Shown: positions 1-8,684 of the stretch, in pieces
Layout of the letters: the number at the start of each line of letters is the position of its first letter
How positions within the stretch are numbered: the first letter of the stretch is position 1
Origin: Streptomyces violascens
GTDB lineage: Bacteria > Actinomycetota > Actinomycetes > Streptomycetales > Streptomycetaceae
Reading direction: 5' to 3'
Assembly (NCBI RefSeq): GCF_014649955.1
Contig: NZ_BMUA01000005.1
Span: 186,001 to 250,000, forward strand
DNA: 64,000 nucleotides
Notes under the pieces: generated by a model
What the model was told of the DNA's origin: nothing
What the model saw: the letters and a program-made list of their open reading frames with translations, nothing else
Database searches by the model: none
Translations under genes and position numbers: made by a program

Positions 1-1
1 G

Positions 2-1231
2 CCCTTCCTGCAGGCTCTGACCACCCTCGATCTCGGCCCCTCCCAGATCGACATCGGCATGCTCGCCGCGACGTACAAGGCGGACGACCGCGGCCTTTCG
101 GTCGAGGCCTTCACCGCTCAGGCCGTCGCCGGCGCCATCGGCGAGAACAAGATCGAGTGCCGCGAGGGCCGCGACGTCGTCCTGTACGGCTTCGGCCGCA
201 TCGGCCGCCTCGTCGCCCGCCTCCTCATCGAGAAGGCCGGCTCGGGCAACGGCCTGCGCCTGCGGGCCATCGTCGTCCGTGGCGGCGGCGAGGCGGACCT
301 GGTCAAGCGCGCCTCGCTGCTGCGCCGCGACTCGATCCACGGCCAGTTCCAGGGCACCATCACGGTGGACGAGGCGACGAGCACGATCATCGCCAACGGC
401 AACACCATCAAGGTGATCTACGCCAACGACCCGTCCGAGATCGATTACACGGCGTACGGCATCAAGGACGCCATCCTCATCGACAACACCGGCAAGTGGC
501 GTGACCGCGAGGGCCTTTCGCAGCACCTTCGCCCCGGTATCGACAAGGTCGTCCTGACGGCCCCGGGCAAGGGCGACGTCCCCAACATCGTCCACGGCGT
601 CAACCACGACACCATCAAGCCGGACGAGCAGATCCTGTCCTGCGCCTCCTGCACCACCAACGCGATCGTCCCGCCGCTGAAGGCGATGGCTGACGAGTAC
701 GGCGTGCTGCGCGGCCACGTGGAGACCGTCCACTCGTTCACCAACGACCAGAACCTCCTGGACAACTACCACAAGGCCGACCGCCGCGGCCGTTCCGCGC
801 CGCTGAACATGGTCATCACCGAGACCGGTGCGGCCTCGGCCGTCGCCAAGGCGCTGCCCGACCTCAAGGCGCCGATCACCGGCAGCTCGATCCGCGTGCC
901 CGTCCCGGACGTCTCGATCGCCATCCTGAGCCTGCGCCTGGGCCGCGAGACCACCCGCGACGAGGTCCTCGACTACCTCCGCGACGTGTCGCTGCACTCG
1001 CCGCTGAAGCGCCAGATCGACTTCACGACCGCTCCCGACGCCGTCTCCATGGACTTCGTCGGCTCGCGCCACTCCTCGATCGTCGACGCCGGCGCGACCA
1101 AGGTCGACGGCGACAACGCGATCCTCTACCTCTGGTACGACAACGAGTTCGGCTACTCGTGCCAGGTCATCCGCGTCGTCCAGCACGTCTCCGGGGTCGA
1201 GTACCCGACCTACCCGGTGCCCGTGCTCTGA
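2..1231 (+). CDS. gap: Glyceraldehyde-3-phosphate dehydrogenase, 5' end cut by window
   Basis: The open frame runs in from the left edge, so the N-terminus is missing. The visible part matches the long (~480 residue) GAPDH form of Streptomyces, which has an N-terminal extension before the Rossmann fold, and roughly 85 residues are probably outside the window. The NAD-binding GFGRIGR motif lies near base 188 and the active-site SCASCTTN motif near 638-661, with the catalytic Cys about base 650. The enzyme oxidises glyceraldehyde-3-phosphate to 1,3-bisphosphoglycerate in cytosolic glycolysis. The C-terminal WYDNEFGYS motif is intact. A strong hairpin follows 20 bases after the stop, so the gene appears to end its own transcript. 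Family call is secure; the exact paralogue is not. Confidence 0.95.
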   Translation, partial: PFLQALTTLDLGPSQIDIGMLAATYKADDRGLSVEAFTAQAVAGAIGENKIECREGRDVVLYGFGRIGRLVARLLIEKAGSGNGLRLRAIVVRGGGEADLVKRASLLRRDSIHGQFQGTITVDEATSTIIANGNTIKVIYANDPSEIDYTAYGIKDAILIDNTGKWRDREGLSQHLRPGIDKVVLTAPGKGDVPNIVHGVNHDTIKPDEQILSCASCTTNAIVPPLKAMADEYGVLRGHVETVHSFTNDQNLLDNYHKADRRGRSAPLNMVITETGAASAVAKALPDLKAPITGSSIRVPVPDVSIAILSLRLGRETTRDEVLDYLRDVSLHSPLKRQIDFTTAPDAVSMDFVGSRHSSIVDAGATKVDGDNAILYLWYDNEFGYSCQVIRVVQHVSGVEYPTYPVPVL

Positions 1232-1251
1232 CCGAGCGGACCCGCCAACCC

Positions 1252-1289
1252 GGAGGGCAATCGGATGCGACGGCATCCGGTTGCCCTCC
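1252..1289 (+). terminator. Hairpin terminator after gap
   Basis: GGAGGGCAATCGGATGC pairs with GCATCCGGTTGCCCTCC across a very short loop, with one G-T wobble in a 17-bp stem. It sits 20 bases after the gap stop codon and has no U-tract, as is common in Streptomyces. Confidence 0.8.
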
Positions 1290-1382
1290 CGGCGTATCGG
1301 ACCCTCCGGCGGGCCCGTTTCCGCGATGCCGCCTATCGTGAAGAGCACAAGATCGAAGAGGCGTCGCGCGGGCAGGTGCATC

Positions 1383-2618
1383 GTGAACGGGTCCGGCATC
1401 GACTACGAGGTGGTGTTCCGCGCCCTGCCCGGCCCGGTGGCCCTGCTGACCACGGACCTCGTGTACGCCGACGTCAACGACTCCTTCCTCAGCATGACGG
1501 GCCGCACCCGGGACCAGGTCGTCGGCCGCTACATCTTCGACGTCTTCCCCGACAACCCCGGCGACCCGGACGCCAGCGGCATGCGCAACCTGCTCGCCTC
1601 GCTGCGCCGGGTCGCGGAAACCGGCGAGCGCGACACCATGGCGCTTCAGCGCTACGACGTGGTGGATCCCTCCACTCCCGGCGTCTGGGAGGAGCGGTAC
1701 TGGAGCCCGGTCAACACCCCCGTGTTCGACGAGGACGGCAAGGTGGCCCTGATCCTGCACCGGGTGGAGGAGGTCACCGAGCTCATGCGCGCCCGCGGCC
1801 GGGGCGGCGCGGCGGACGGGGACCGGGCCAGAGTGCTGGAGGCCGAGCTGTACACCCGGGCCCGGGAGCTCCAGGAGCTCAATGAACAGCTGCGCAGGGC
1901 CCACGCCCGGGAACACGAGGTCGCCCTGTCCCTGCAGGCCGCGATGCTGCCCGCGCCTGGGCCTATCGGAGAGCGCAGCGCGGCCGTGCGCTACCGGCCC
2001 GCCGTCGGCGCGCTCAACGTGTGCGGCGACTGGTACGACCTGGCCGAACTGCCCGGGGAACGGCTCGCGGTCGCCGTCGGTGACGTGGTCGGGCACGGGC
2101 TTGCCGCGGCCGGGGTCATGGGGCAGCTGCGCAGCGCCCTGAGTGCCGCCTCCCGCGTGGCCACCGGGCCCGCCCGGGCCCTCGACGTGCTCGGCCTGTA
2201 CGCCCGCTCGGTCGAGGGCGCCGAGTCCACGACCGTGTTCCTCGCCGTCGTCGACTGGAGCGATCGCACCCTCACCTACAGCAGCGCGGGCCATCCGCCC
2301 GCGGCCCTGCTCCACCCGGACGGCACGGTGGAATTCCTCGACGGCGCCACCGACCCTCCACTGGGCGCCCGCCCCGAGCACGTGGCCCGCCCGCAGGCCG
2401 CCGCGGCCTTCACCGCCGGGGCGAGCCTCGTCCTGTACACCGACGGACTCGTCGAGCGCCGCCACGAGGACATCGACCGGGGCCTGCGCCGCCTCGCCGG
2501 GTCCCTCGCCCGTCACCACGGCGCCGGCCCGGAACCCCTCGCCGACGCGATCCTGGCCGACCTGATGCCGTCCGGCGGTGCCACCGACGACACGGCCCTG
2601 ATCGTCATCGGCCTGTGA
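1383..2618 (+). CDS. PAS domain PP2C-type (SpoIIE/RsbU-like) protein phosphatase
   Basis: The protein is about 411 residues from a GTG at 1383; an ATG at 1326 in the same frame is an alternative. Residues ~5-120 form a PAS-type sensor (YADVNDSFLSMTGRT, EERYWSPVNTPV). A heptad-rich helix follows (~150-190), ending in the typical AAMLP linker. Residues ~200-411 form a SpoIIE/PP2C domain with metal-binding GDWYD, GDVVGHG, TDGL and TDDTAL motifs. Such proteins dephosphorylate STAS anti-sigma antagonists and release sigma-B-type factors. No kinase domain is fused to it. A STAS protein (23224-23610) and RsbW-like ATPases elsewhere in the window are plausible partners, but that is inference. It appears to be a single-gene unit. 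Confidence 0.9.
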   Translation: MNGSGIDYEVVFRALPGPVALLTTDLVYADVNDSFLSMTGRTRDQVVGRYIFDVFPDNPGDPDASGMRNLLASLRRVAETGERDTMALQRYDVVDPSTPGVWEERYWSPVNTPVFDEDGKVALILHRVEEVTELMRARGRGGAADGDRARVLEAELYTRARELQELNEQLRRAHAREHEVALSLQAAMLPAPGPIGERSAAVRYRPAVGALNVCGDWYDLAELPGERLAVAVGDVVGHGLAAAGVMGQLRSALSAASRVATGPARALDVLGLYARSVEGAESTTVFLAVVDWSDRTLTYSSAGHPPAALLHPDGTVEFLDGATDPPLGARPEHVARPQAAAAFTAGASLVLYTDGLVERRHEDIDRGLRRLAGSLARHHGAGPEPLADAILADLMPSGGATDDTALIVIGL

Positions 2619-2706
2619 GGCCGGCATCGGACCGTGGGGCGAGCGGCTCTGCCCGAGACCGCGCAACGTGCCGATCCCGGGCTGATGGAGCGTCAGGCCG
2701 CGTTGT

Positions 2707-2862
2707 CTACCAGTAGTGCCGCCGTCCGCCGACCGCGTGGCCGACCGATCCCAGAATCCACAGGATGGCGCCGATGATGAGCAGGATGATGCCGATGGTC
2801 CACAGGATGGAGATGCCGGTCACGAAACCGACGACGAGGAGGATGACTCCGAGGACGAGCAT
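2707..2862 (-). CDS. DUF6131-type small membrane protein
   Basis: This 51-residue protein is almost entirely two hydrophobic helices (MLVLGVILLVVGFV... and ...WTIGIILLIIGAILWILG) ending in GGRRHYW. It matches the small Streptomyces membrane-protein family annotated DUF6131. The start is an ATG at 2862 preceded by GGAGGGCATC, a good ribosome-binding site. Function is unknown and no enzymatic motif is visible. It probably spans the membrane twice with the Arg-rich tail inside. The next gene upstream on the same strand starts 506 bases away. Confidence 0.75.
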   Translation of the reverse strand: MLVLGVILLVVGFVTGISILWTIGIILLIIGAILWILGSVGHAVGGRRHYW

Positions 2863-2975
2863 GATGCCCTCCGATCTCACGGAAGAGTTCCAGCTCCTGC
2901 TATCCAGAGTAGATCGGGTACCCCGTTCTGCGCGGTACAGCGCCCTGAAGGGGCCCGGAGCGGTGACTGGGAGCG

Positions 2976-3368
2976 CTATCCGTTGGTCAACCGAAGCTGC
3001 ACATCCACCTCCTGGTCGCCCGCCGCGCTGCCCCCCGTCTCCACCGCGAAGGCCTCCGCCAGCGTCCGGCGCAGCCGGTCCACGGCCACGGGGCCGCCCT
3101 GGAGATCGGCCGTGACAGGCCCGGCGAGCAGCACCCCGGCGACCTCGGCCGGCGTGTGGTCGACGACGAAGCTGCCGGCCCAGGCGGCCGGGCGCGGCCC
3201 CTCGCGGTGGCCGGGCACGGCGCCCGCACGGTCGGAGGCGAAGTGGGTGCCGAGCACCTCGAAGACCGCGTCCGCGTCGGCCGCGGAGCACTCGCCGAGC
3301 ATGACCTGCACCCGGTCGGGGGAGTCGGCCCCGGCGCTCTGGGAGGCCGAGGAAGGTGAGTCGTTCAC
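2976..3368 (-). CDS. Conserved hypothetical protein (~130 aa)
   Basis: The frame encodes 130 residues from a GTG at 3368 with GGAG seven bases upstream. It begins with a low-complexity Ser/Ala stretch and then DRVQVMLGECSAADADAVF, a signature I recognise from Streptomyces hypothetical proteins. The rest alternates short helices and strands and ends in GDQEVDVQLRLTNG. There is no signal peptide, membrane span or catalytic motif. The cytosolic role is unknown. It lies between the small membrane protein and a VOC protein on the same strand; the 71-base gap to the latter allows co-transcription. Confidence 0.7.
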   Translation of the reverse strand: MNDSPSSASQSAGADSPDRVQVMLGECSAADADAVFEVLGTHFASDRAGAVPGHREGPRPAAWAGSFVVDHTPAEVAGVLLAGPVTADLQGGPVAVDRLRRTLAEAFAVETGGSAAGDQEVDVQLRLTNG

Positions 3369-3439
3369 GCTGTTCTCCGTGGTTCTCGCTGGTGGGGGGC
3401 AGGTCCATTCGAAGGGCGGGACCGAAAGGGCGTGCGGGG

Positions 3440-3811
3440 TCAGTCCCGGCAGAGGCAGAAAGGGTGGCCCGCCGGATCCGCGTACACCCGGAAGTCGCGT
3501 TCGCCGCCGCGGTCGTCGAGGTCGAGCGGGGTGGCGCCGAGCGCGAGCACCTGCTCCTCGGCCGCGTCCATGTCCGGGACATGGAAGTCCAGGTGCAACT
3601 GCTGGGAGTTGCGGTCCCCGCGCGGCCACTCCGGCGGGGTGTGGCCGGGCGCCCGCTGGAAGGCGATGCGGTGGCCGCCGGGCGCGTAGAGGTCGTACCA
3701 GTCCGCGTCGTCGTTCTTCACCTCGCCACCCAGGACCGCGGCGTAGAACGCGGCAAGCGCCTCGGGGTCGGGGCAGTCCAGGGCCACGAGGCAATACGTT
3801 GCGATGGCCAT
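3440..3811 (-). CDS. VOC family (glyoxalase/bleomycin-resistance-like) protein
   Basis: The protein has 123 residues from an ATG at 3811 with GAGGAGA upstream. It is a single-domain vicinal oxygen chelate protein: ALDCPDPEALAAFYAAVLGG at the start, HLDFHVPD in the middle and FRVYADPAGHPFCLC at the end. These are the beta-alpha-beta-beta-beta signatures of the Glo_EDI_BRP-like group. Substrate cannot be inferred; such proteins often act as small-molecule binding or dioxygenase-like proteins. It is probably the first gene of a leftward unit with the 130-residue hypothetical protein. Confidence 0.9.
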   Translation of the reverse strand: MAIATYCLVALDCPDPEALAAFYAAVLGGEVKNDDADWYDLYAPGGHRIAFQRAPGHTPPEWPRGDRNSQQLHLDFHVPDMDAAEEQVLALGATPLDLDDRGGERDFRVYADPAGHPFCLCRD

Positions 3812-3962
3812 TGCGGTCTCCTCGCGTCTCGTTCGCTCAGAGTTCACCCATTGCCGAACCTCTCCGGCCGAAACCTCCCCCTTCACCCGTCGCGCGGCAG
3901 GTTTCGGGTGCGGACCCGGGGCAACCCGGACCGGCAGGCACGTCTTCCTGCAAGGAGTCGTC

Positions 3963-4178
3963 GTGGTCTTCGTAGCCGTACTGCTGCCCAACGTGATGCT
4001 GGTCGCCGTTCTCGCCCTGGCCCGGTACGAGGAGTTCATGCTGGGCGGGGGCGAGCCGGCCGGGGAGCCTGGCGAGCGCCGCCTCGTCGCGGTGCCGGAC
4101 CTGCCGCCGGACACGGCGGCCGAGGCCATGGAGCCGGCGTACGAGAGGCCCCTCGCCCGGCGCCGGCACGCCGCCTGA
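3963..4178 (+). CDS. Small hypothetical membrane protein (71 aa)
   Basis: A GTG at 3963 is preceded by AAGGAG at ideal spacing, which decides this start over the upstream ATG at 3804. The 71-residue product has one N-terminal hydrophobic helix (VFVAVLLPNVMLVAVLALARYEEF) followed by an acidic/proline tail and an RRRHAA end. It looks like a single-pass membrane protein with a cytosolic tail. I do not recognise the family. It lies just upstream of the HAD hydrolase on the same strand. Confidence 0.55.
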   Translation: MVFVAVLLPNVMLVAVLALARYEEFMLGGGEPAGEPGERRLVAVPDLPPDTAAEAMEPAYERPLARRRHAA

Positions 4179-4280
4179 CCCGTCGGCCCGGGGGTCCACG
4201 GGATGTTGTGGTCCGCGAATGGCGGCATGATCGGCAGTGGGCAGCAGGCCCGGGCAGGGCGGAACGAAAGGCGTGGGCAC

Positions 4281-4955
4281 ATGGCACGTGCGGCTCTCTT
4301 CGACGTCGACGGCACCCTCGTCGACACCAACCACCTGCACGTGGTGACCTGGTGGGAGGCGCTGCGCCAGGCCGGGCACGACGTGGCGATGCACGACATC
4401 CACCACGCCATCGGCCTCGGCTCGGACGACCTCGTCACGCACCTGCTCGGTGAGGACCGCGACCGGGACGAGGACGGCGAGCTCACCGCCGCGCACACCG
4501 CCCTGTACGGCACCTACTTCGAGCGGCTGCCCCCGCTGGAGGGAGCCGGGGACCTGCTGCACGAGCTGGCCGCCCGCGGCTGGCGCATCGTGCTGGCCAC
4601 CTCCGCGGGCGGGCCGGAACTGAAGGCGCTGCGCCGTGCCATCGACGCCGACGACGTCATCGCGGGCGTCGCGAGCGCCGACGACGTGAGCGAGGGCAAA
4701 CCGGCCCCCGATCCGGTTCAGCGGGCGCTGGAGCTGGCCGAGGCCGATCCCGCGCAGGCGGTGTTCGTGGGGGACACGGTCTGGGACATGAAGGCGGGTC
4801 GTGCGGCGGGCGTGCGCACGGTCGCGCTGCTCGCCGGAGGAATCGCCCGAGCGGACCTCGAAGAGGCCGGCGCGCTGGCCGTGTACGGCGACACCGCGGA
4901 ACTGCTCTCCCAGCTGGACACCAGCATCTTCGCCCAGATGGAGCGCGGCGAATGA
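4281..4955 (+). CDS. HAD-superfamily hydrolase (beta-phosphoglucomutase/phosphatase-like)
   Basis: This 224-residue protein starts at the ATG directly before ARAALFDVDGTLVDTN. HAD motif I is FDVDGTLVDT (nucleophile Asp and acid Asp), motif II is VLATSAGG, motif III is the Lys in SEGKPAPDP, and motif IV is VFVGDTVWDMKAG. The alpha-helical cap (~16-85) fits subclass I phosphatases such as phosphoglycolate phosphatase or beta-phosphoglucomutase. It is cytosolic and the substrate is undefined. It is preceded by the 71-residue membrane protein with a 102-base gap. Confidence 0.9.
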   Translation: MARAALFDVDGTLVDTNHLHVVTWWEALRQAGHDVAMHDIHHAIGLGSDDLVTHLLGEDRDRDEDGELTAAHTALYGTYFERLPPLEGAGDLLHELAARGWRIVLATSAGGPELKALRRAIDADDVIAGVASADDVSEGKPAPDPVQRALELAEADPAQAVFVGDTVWDMKAGRAAGVRTVALLAGGIARADLEEAGALAVYGDTAELLSQLDTSIFAQMERGE

Positions 4956-5037
4956 ACCCCCACCTGCCCCCGCCTGAACCCCACACCGGCCCCACCTGCC
5001 CCCGTACCGGCATGCATTCCTGAGAGCCACGTCCGGC

Positions 5038-5224
5038 TCAGTCCTCGGCCGCTTCCTCCTGCGCCTCCTCGTCCGGTGTGAGGGCGTCTCCCGCCTCGCC
5101 GCCGCCTGGGCCACCACGGCCGGGTGCATCCGCATGACGGGGCACGTCACGGCCGTCTCCCCTGCTCCACCAGTTCGGCGGGGGTGTGTTCCTCGCCGGA
5201 CAGGAAGTAGCCGTATTCCGGCAT
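5038..5224 (-). pseudogene. Shattered LLM-class F420-dependent oxidoreductase remnant
   Basis: Leftward from an ATG at 5224 the frame reads MPEYGYFLSGEEHTPAELVEQ, the N-terminus of the TIGR03557-type LLM-class F420-dependent oxidoreductases. It then stops. A second frame immediately continues GETAVTCPVMRMHPAVVAQAAA, which corresponds to residues roughly 50 positions further on in that family. A third frame then gives an acidic tail, GDALTPDEEAQEEAAED, ending at 5038. The intact family is about 320 residues, so most of the gene is deleted and two frame changes separate the pieces. The origin of the last piece is uncertain. Confidence 0.65.
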
Positions 5225-5426
5225 CGGGGACTCCCCGCGGGTGGCGTACGCGGTCCCTACCCGGGTGGCCGAGGAACGGGCGGGGAAACCGTCCCGGCAC
5301 CGTGATTCGGCGGCGCGCACCGGCGCGCCCACCCGCCACTCCAGGCGCCCGCGCGAGCTCTGCACATGCGGGCGCCGGGCCGCGGCCGGCTGGCGGGGGC
5401 GGCCGACCTCGGGTAGCCGTAGAGGA

Positions 5427-5451
5427 GTGTGGGCGCCCCGCTCGGGGGTAC
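5427..5451 (+). promoter_or_regulatory. Candidate SigB/SigF-type promoter
   Basis: GTGT, 15 bases, then GGGTAC fits the Streptomyces SigB-family consensus (GNNT, 14-16 bases, GGGTAC/T). It lies about 40 bases upstream of the ATG at 5492. A SigB-type sigma gene is present at 62514. The match is by eye only. Confidence 0.45.
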
Positions 5452-5491
5452 CTGGCGCAGCGCGGAACGGGAGCGGTGACGAGGAGGAGCG

Positions 5492-8400
5492 ATGGAACTG
5501 CCCGACAGCGCCGCTGCGCCCGGCCACGGGCGGGACATTCCGAAGGACGCATCGAAGGACGTGTCAAAGGCCGCATCAAAGGGAGAGAACGACCTGGACA
5601 GCGCTGCTCTTGAACGCGCCCTTCGCGCGCGGGTCGACGGCGAGGTGCGGTTCGACGCCGGGAGCCGCGGGGCGTACAGCACCGACGGTTCCAACTACCG
5701 GCAGGTGCCGATCGGCGTGGTCGTGCCCCGTTCGGTCGACGCGGCCGTCGAGGCGGTCGCGGTGTGCGCGGAGTTCGGCGCCCCGGTCCTCTCGCGCGGC
5801 GGCGGGACGAGCCTGGCGGGCCAGTGCACCAACACGGCCGTCGTCATCGACTGGACGAAATACTGCGGCGCTCTCGTCTCGGTCGACCGCGACCGGCGCA
5901 CCTGCGTGGTCGAGCCCGGCCTCGTCCTGGACGAGCTGAACCGCCAACTCGCCGAGCACCGGCTCCAGTTCGGCCCGAAACCCTCGACGCACAGCCACTG
6001 CGCCCTCGGCGGCATGATCGGCAACAATTCCTGCGGCGCGTCCGCGCAGGCCTACGGCAAGACCGTCGACAACGTACGGCGCCTGGAGGTCCTGACGTAC
6101 GACGGGACGCGGATGTGGGTCGGGGAAACCAGCGACGAGGAGTTCGCGGAGATCGTCGACGCGGGAGGCCGGCGCGGCGAGCTCTACCGGGGGCTGCGCG
6201 ACATCATCGGCCGCAACCTCGCCGAGGTGAGGCACGGATTCCCGAAGCTTCCGCGCCGGGTGTCGGGTTACAACCTCGACTCGCTGCTTCCGGAGAACGG
6301 CTTCGACGTGGCGCGCGCCCTGGTCGGCAGCGAGGGCACGCTCGTGACGGTGCTGCACGCGGAGCTCGACCTCGTCCCCGTGCCGCCCTTCGAGGCCATG
6401 CTCGTCCTCGGCTATCCCGACATCTGCGCGGCCGCCGACGACGTGCCCCGGCTCCTGGAACACAGCGCACCGGCCCAGCTGGAGGCGCTTGACGACCGGA
6501 TGGCGCAGCTCATGCGCGAGGAGCACGCCCATCTCGACTCCCTCGACCGCTTCCCGGAGGGCGAGAGCTGGCTGCTCGTGCAGTTCACCGGGGACAGCCA
6601 GGACGATGTCGACGGGCAGGCCCGCGCCCTGCTGCGGGCGCTCGGCCGGGACGAGAAGGACGCGTCGGTGGCCTTCTCCGACGACCCGGCGCGCGAACAC
6701 GAGCTCCTCAAGGCGCGCGAGGCCGGACTCGGCGTGACCGCGCGCCCGCCCGACGAGCGTGAGACCTGGGAGGGCTGGGAGGACTCCGCCGTCCCGCCGG
6801 AGCGCCTGGGCGACTATCTGCGCTCACTCAAGGAGCTGTTCGACGAGTTCGGCTACGACCATCCCTCGCTGTACGGGCACTTCGGCCAGGGGTGTGTGCA
6901 CACCCGCATCCCGTTCGGCCTGCGCACGGCCGAGGGGGTGGCTTCCTTCCGCCAATTCCTGTTCCGGGCAGCCGACTTGGTGGTTTCCCACGGCGGTTCG
7001 CTGTCGGGCGAGCACGGCGACGGACAGGCTCGCGGCGAGCTCCTTGTCCGCATGTTCGGCGAGCCGCTCGTGACGGCGTTCGGCGAGGTCAAGGCGCTGT
7101 TCGACCCGGACGACCGGATGAACCCGGGCAAGGTGGTCGCCCCGTACCGCAGTGACGAGAACCTGCGGCTCGGCCCGCACTGGCGGCCGCGGCAGCTCGC
7201 CACCCACTTCGGCTACCCGGACGACGAGGGCTCCTTCAACAAGGCGGTGCTGAGGTGTGTCGGCATCGGCAACTGCCGTACTCACACGGGCGGCGTGATG
7301 TGTCCGTCGTACCGCGTCACGAGGGAGGAGGAGCACTCCACGCGCGGCCGTGCGCGGCTCCTTTTCGAGATGCTGGACGGCCACGCCGACTCGCCCGTGA
7401 CCGGCGGCTGGCGCTCCCCCGAGGTCAACGACGCCCTCGACCTGTGCCTGGCCTGCAAGGGCTGCAAGTCGGACTGCCCGACCGGCGTCGACATGGCCAC
7501 CTACAAGGCCGAGTTCCTCGCCCACCACTATGCCCGCCGCCTCCGCCCGGCCGCGCACTACTCGATGGGCTGGCTGCCCCTGTGGGCCCGCCTGTCCAGG
7601 GTCGCCCCGAGGGCCGCCAATGCCGTCCTGCGCGCACCCTTCATCGCGCGCATGGGCAAGCGGGTGGCGGGAGTTGCCCCCGAGCGGGAGGCGCCGGCCT
7701 TCGCCGGTGAGTCGTTCGTGCGGTGGTGGGCCGCGCGCGGCATGCCCGAGCCCGACCCGGCCGACGCGCACACGGTCGTCCTGTGGCCCGACACGTTCTC
7801 CACGTACTTCCATCCCGGTGTCGCCAAGTCGGCGGTACGGGTCCTGGAGAGTGCCGGATTCCATGTCGCTGTGCCCACCCGAGCCGTGTGCTGCGGCCTG
7901 ACCTGGATCTCCACGGGCCAACTCACCACCGCCCGGCGGGTGTTGACCCACACCCTGGATGTACTGAGGCCGTGGCTCGAAGCCGGCACGCCCATCGTGG
8001 GCCTCGAACCGTCCTGCACCGCCGTCTTCCGTTCCGACGCGCCCGAACTGATGCCGGACGACCAGGACGCCCAGCGCCTCGCGGAGCAGACCCGCACCTT
8101 CGCCGAGTTCTTGCTCCACCACGCACCAGCCGACTGGCGTCCGCCAACTCTCTCCCGTACAGCGGTGGTTCAGACACACTGCCACCAGCACGCGGTCCTC
8201 AAGGACGACGCCGACCGCGAACTGATGCGCCGCATGGGCCTGGACGCCGACGTCCTGGACGAGGGATGTTGCGGCTTGGCCGGCAACTTCGGCTTCGAGC
8301 AGGGCCATTACGAACTGTCCATGGAAATCGGCGAACTGGGCGTGCTGCCCGCCGTGCGAGGCGCCGCCCCCAGCACCCTCGTCCTCGCCGACGGATTCAG

Positions 8401-8629
8401 CTGCCGCACCCAGATCGAGCAGGGCGGCACCGGACGCCGCGCCATGCACCTGGCCGAAGCACTGGCGATGGGGCTCGACGGTCCGCTCCCCGCCGAGCAT
8501 CCCGAAAAGCTCGCCGCCCGCCCCGAACCGTCGGCGCAGGACGCGCGGCTGGCCACCGGCGCCGCCTGCCTCGCCCTGGGAACCGGCGCGGCCGCCCTCT
8601 ACGCCTGGACCCGCCGACGCCGCACCTGA
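5492..8629 (+). CDS. FAD-binding and Fe-S-binding oxidoreductase (GlcD/GlpC-like fusion), tail-anchored
   Basis: The 1045-residue protein fuses two modules. Residues ~60-560 are a PCMH-type FAD domain (SRGGGTSLAGQ, GGMIGNNSCGA, GSEGTLVT, FGHFGQG-type YGHFGQGCVHTR, GSLSGEHGDGQARG), as in D-lactate and glycolate dehydrogenases. Residues ~585-950 carry cysteine clusters CVGIGNCRTHTGGVMC and CLACKGCKSDCP, then two CCG domains (RAVCCGLTW, EGCCGLAGNFG). It probably oxidises a 2-hydroxy acid and passes electrons to the respiratory chain. Residues ~1020-1040 form one hydrophobic helix followed by TRRRRT, a likely membrane tail anchor. The start has GAGGAGGAGCG upstream. It is first in a four-gene run with 55 bases to the next gene. 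Confidence 0.92.
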   Translation: MELPDSAAAPGHGRDIPKDASKDVSKAASKGENDLDSAALERALRARVDGEVRFDAGSRGAYSTDGSNYRQVPIGVVVPRSVDAAVEAVAVCAEFGAPVLSRGGGTSLAGQCTNTAVVIDWTKYCGALVSVDRDRRTCVVEPGLVLDELNRQLAEHRLQFGPKPSTHSHCALGGMIGNNSCGASAQAYGKTVDNVRRLEVLTYDGTRMWVGETSDEEFAEIVDAGGRRGELYRGLRDIIGRNLAEVRHGFPKLPRRVSGYNLDSLLPENGFDVARALVGSEGTLVTVLHAELDLVPVPPFEAMLVLGYPDICAAADDVPRLLEHSAPAQLEALDDRMAQLMREEHAHLDSLDRFPEGESWLLVQFTGDSQDDVDGQARALLRALGRDEKDASVAFSDDPAREHELLKAREAGLGVTARPPDERETWEGWEDSAVPPERLGDYLRSLKELFDEFGYDHPSLYGHFGQGCVHTRIPFGLRTAEGVASFRQFLFRAADLVVSHGGSLSGEHGDGQARGELLVRMFGEPLVTAFGEVKALFDPDDRMNPGKVVAPYRSDENLRLGPHWRPRQLATHFGYPDDEGSFNKAVLRCVGIGNCRTHTGGVMCPSYRVTREEEHSTRGRARLLFEMLDGHADSPVTGGWRSPEVNDALDLCLACKGCKSDCPTGVDMATYKAEFLAHHYARRLRPAAHYSMGWLPLWARLSRVAPRAANAVLRAPFIARMGKRVAGVAPEREAPAFAGESFVRWWAARGMPEPDPADAHTVVLWPDTFSTYFHPGVAKSAVRVLESAGFHVAVPTRAVCCGLTWISTGQLTTARRVLTHTLDVLRPWLEAGTPIVGLEPSCTAVFRSDAPELMPDDQDAQRLAEQTRTFAEFLLHHAPADWRPPTLSRTAVVQTHCHQHAVLKDDADRELMRRMGLDADVLDEGCCGLAGNFGFEQGHYELSMEIGELGVLPAVRGAAPSTLVLADGFSCRTQIEQGGTGRRAMHLAEALAMGLDGPLPAEHPEKLAARPEPSAQDARLATGAACLALGTGAAALYAWTRRRRT
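5543..5584 (+). repeat. 12-bp tandem repeat inside the FAD/Fe-S gene
   Basis: Three imperfect copies of a 12-base unit (AAGGACGCATCG-like) and half of a fourth encode KDAS-KDVS-KAAS-KG near residue 20, ahead of the FAD domain. The unit is a multiple of three, so copy number could vary without a frameshift. Confidence 0.8.
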
Positions 8630-8684
8630 CACCCCGCCCCGCGAACCAGCAACCCGGCGAAACGAAAGAGCGAAAGGCTGTCCC

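Noticed and set aside
2918..2925. GGGTACCC as a SigB-type promoter for the small membrane protein at 2707-2862
   Set aside because: No GNNT element lies 14-16 bases upstream on either strand, so the -10-like match alone is not enough.
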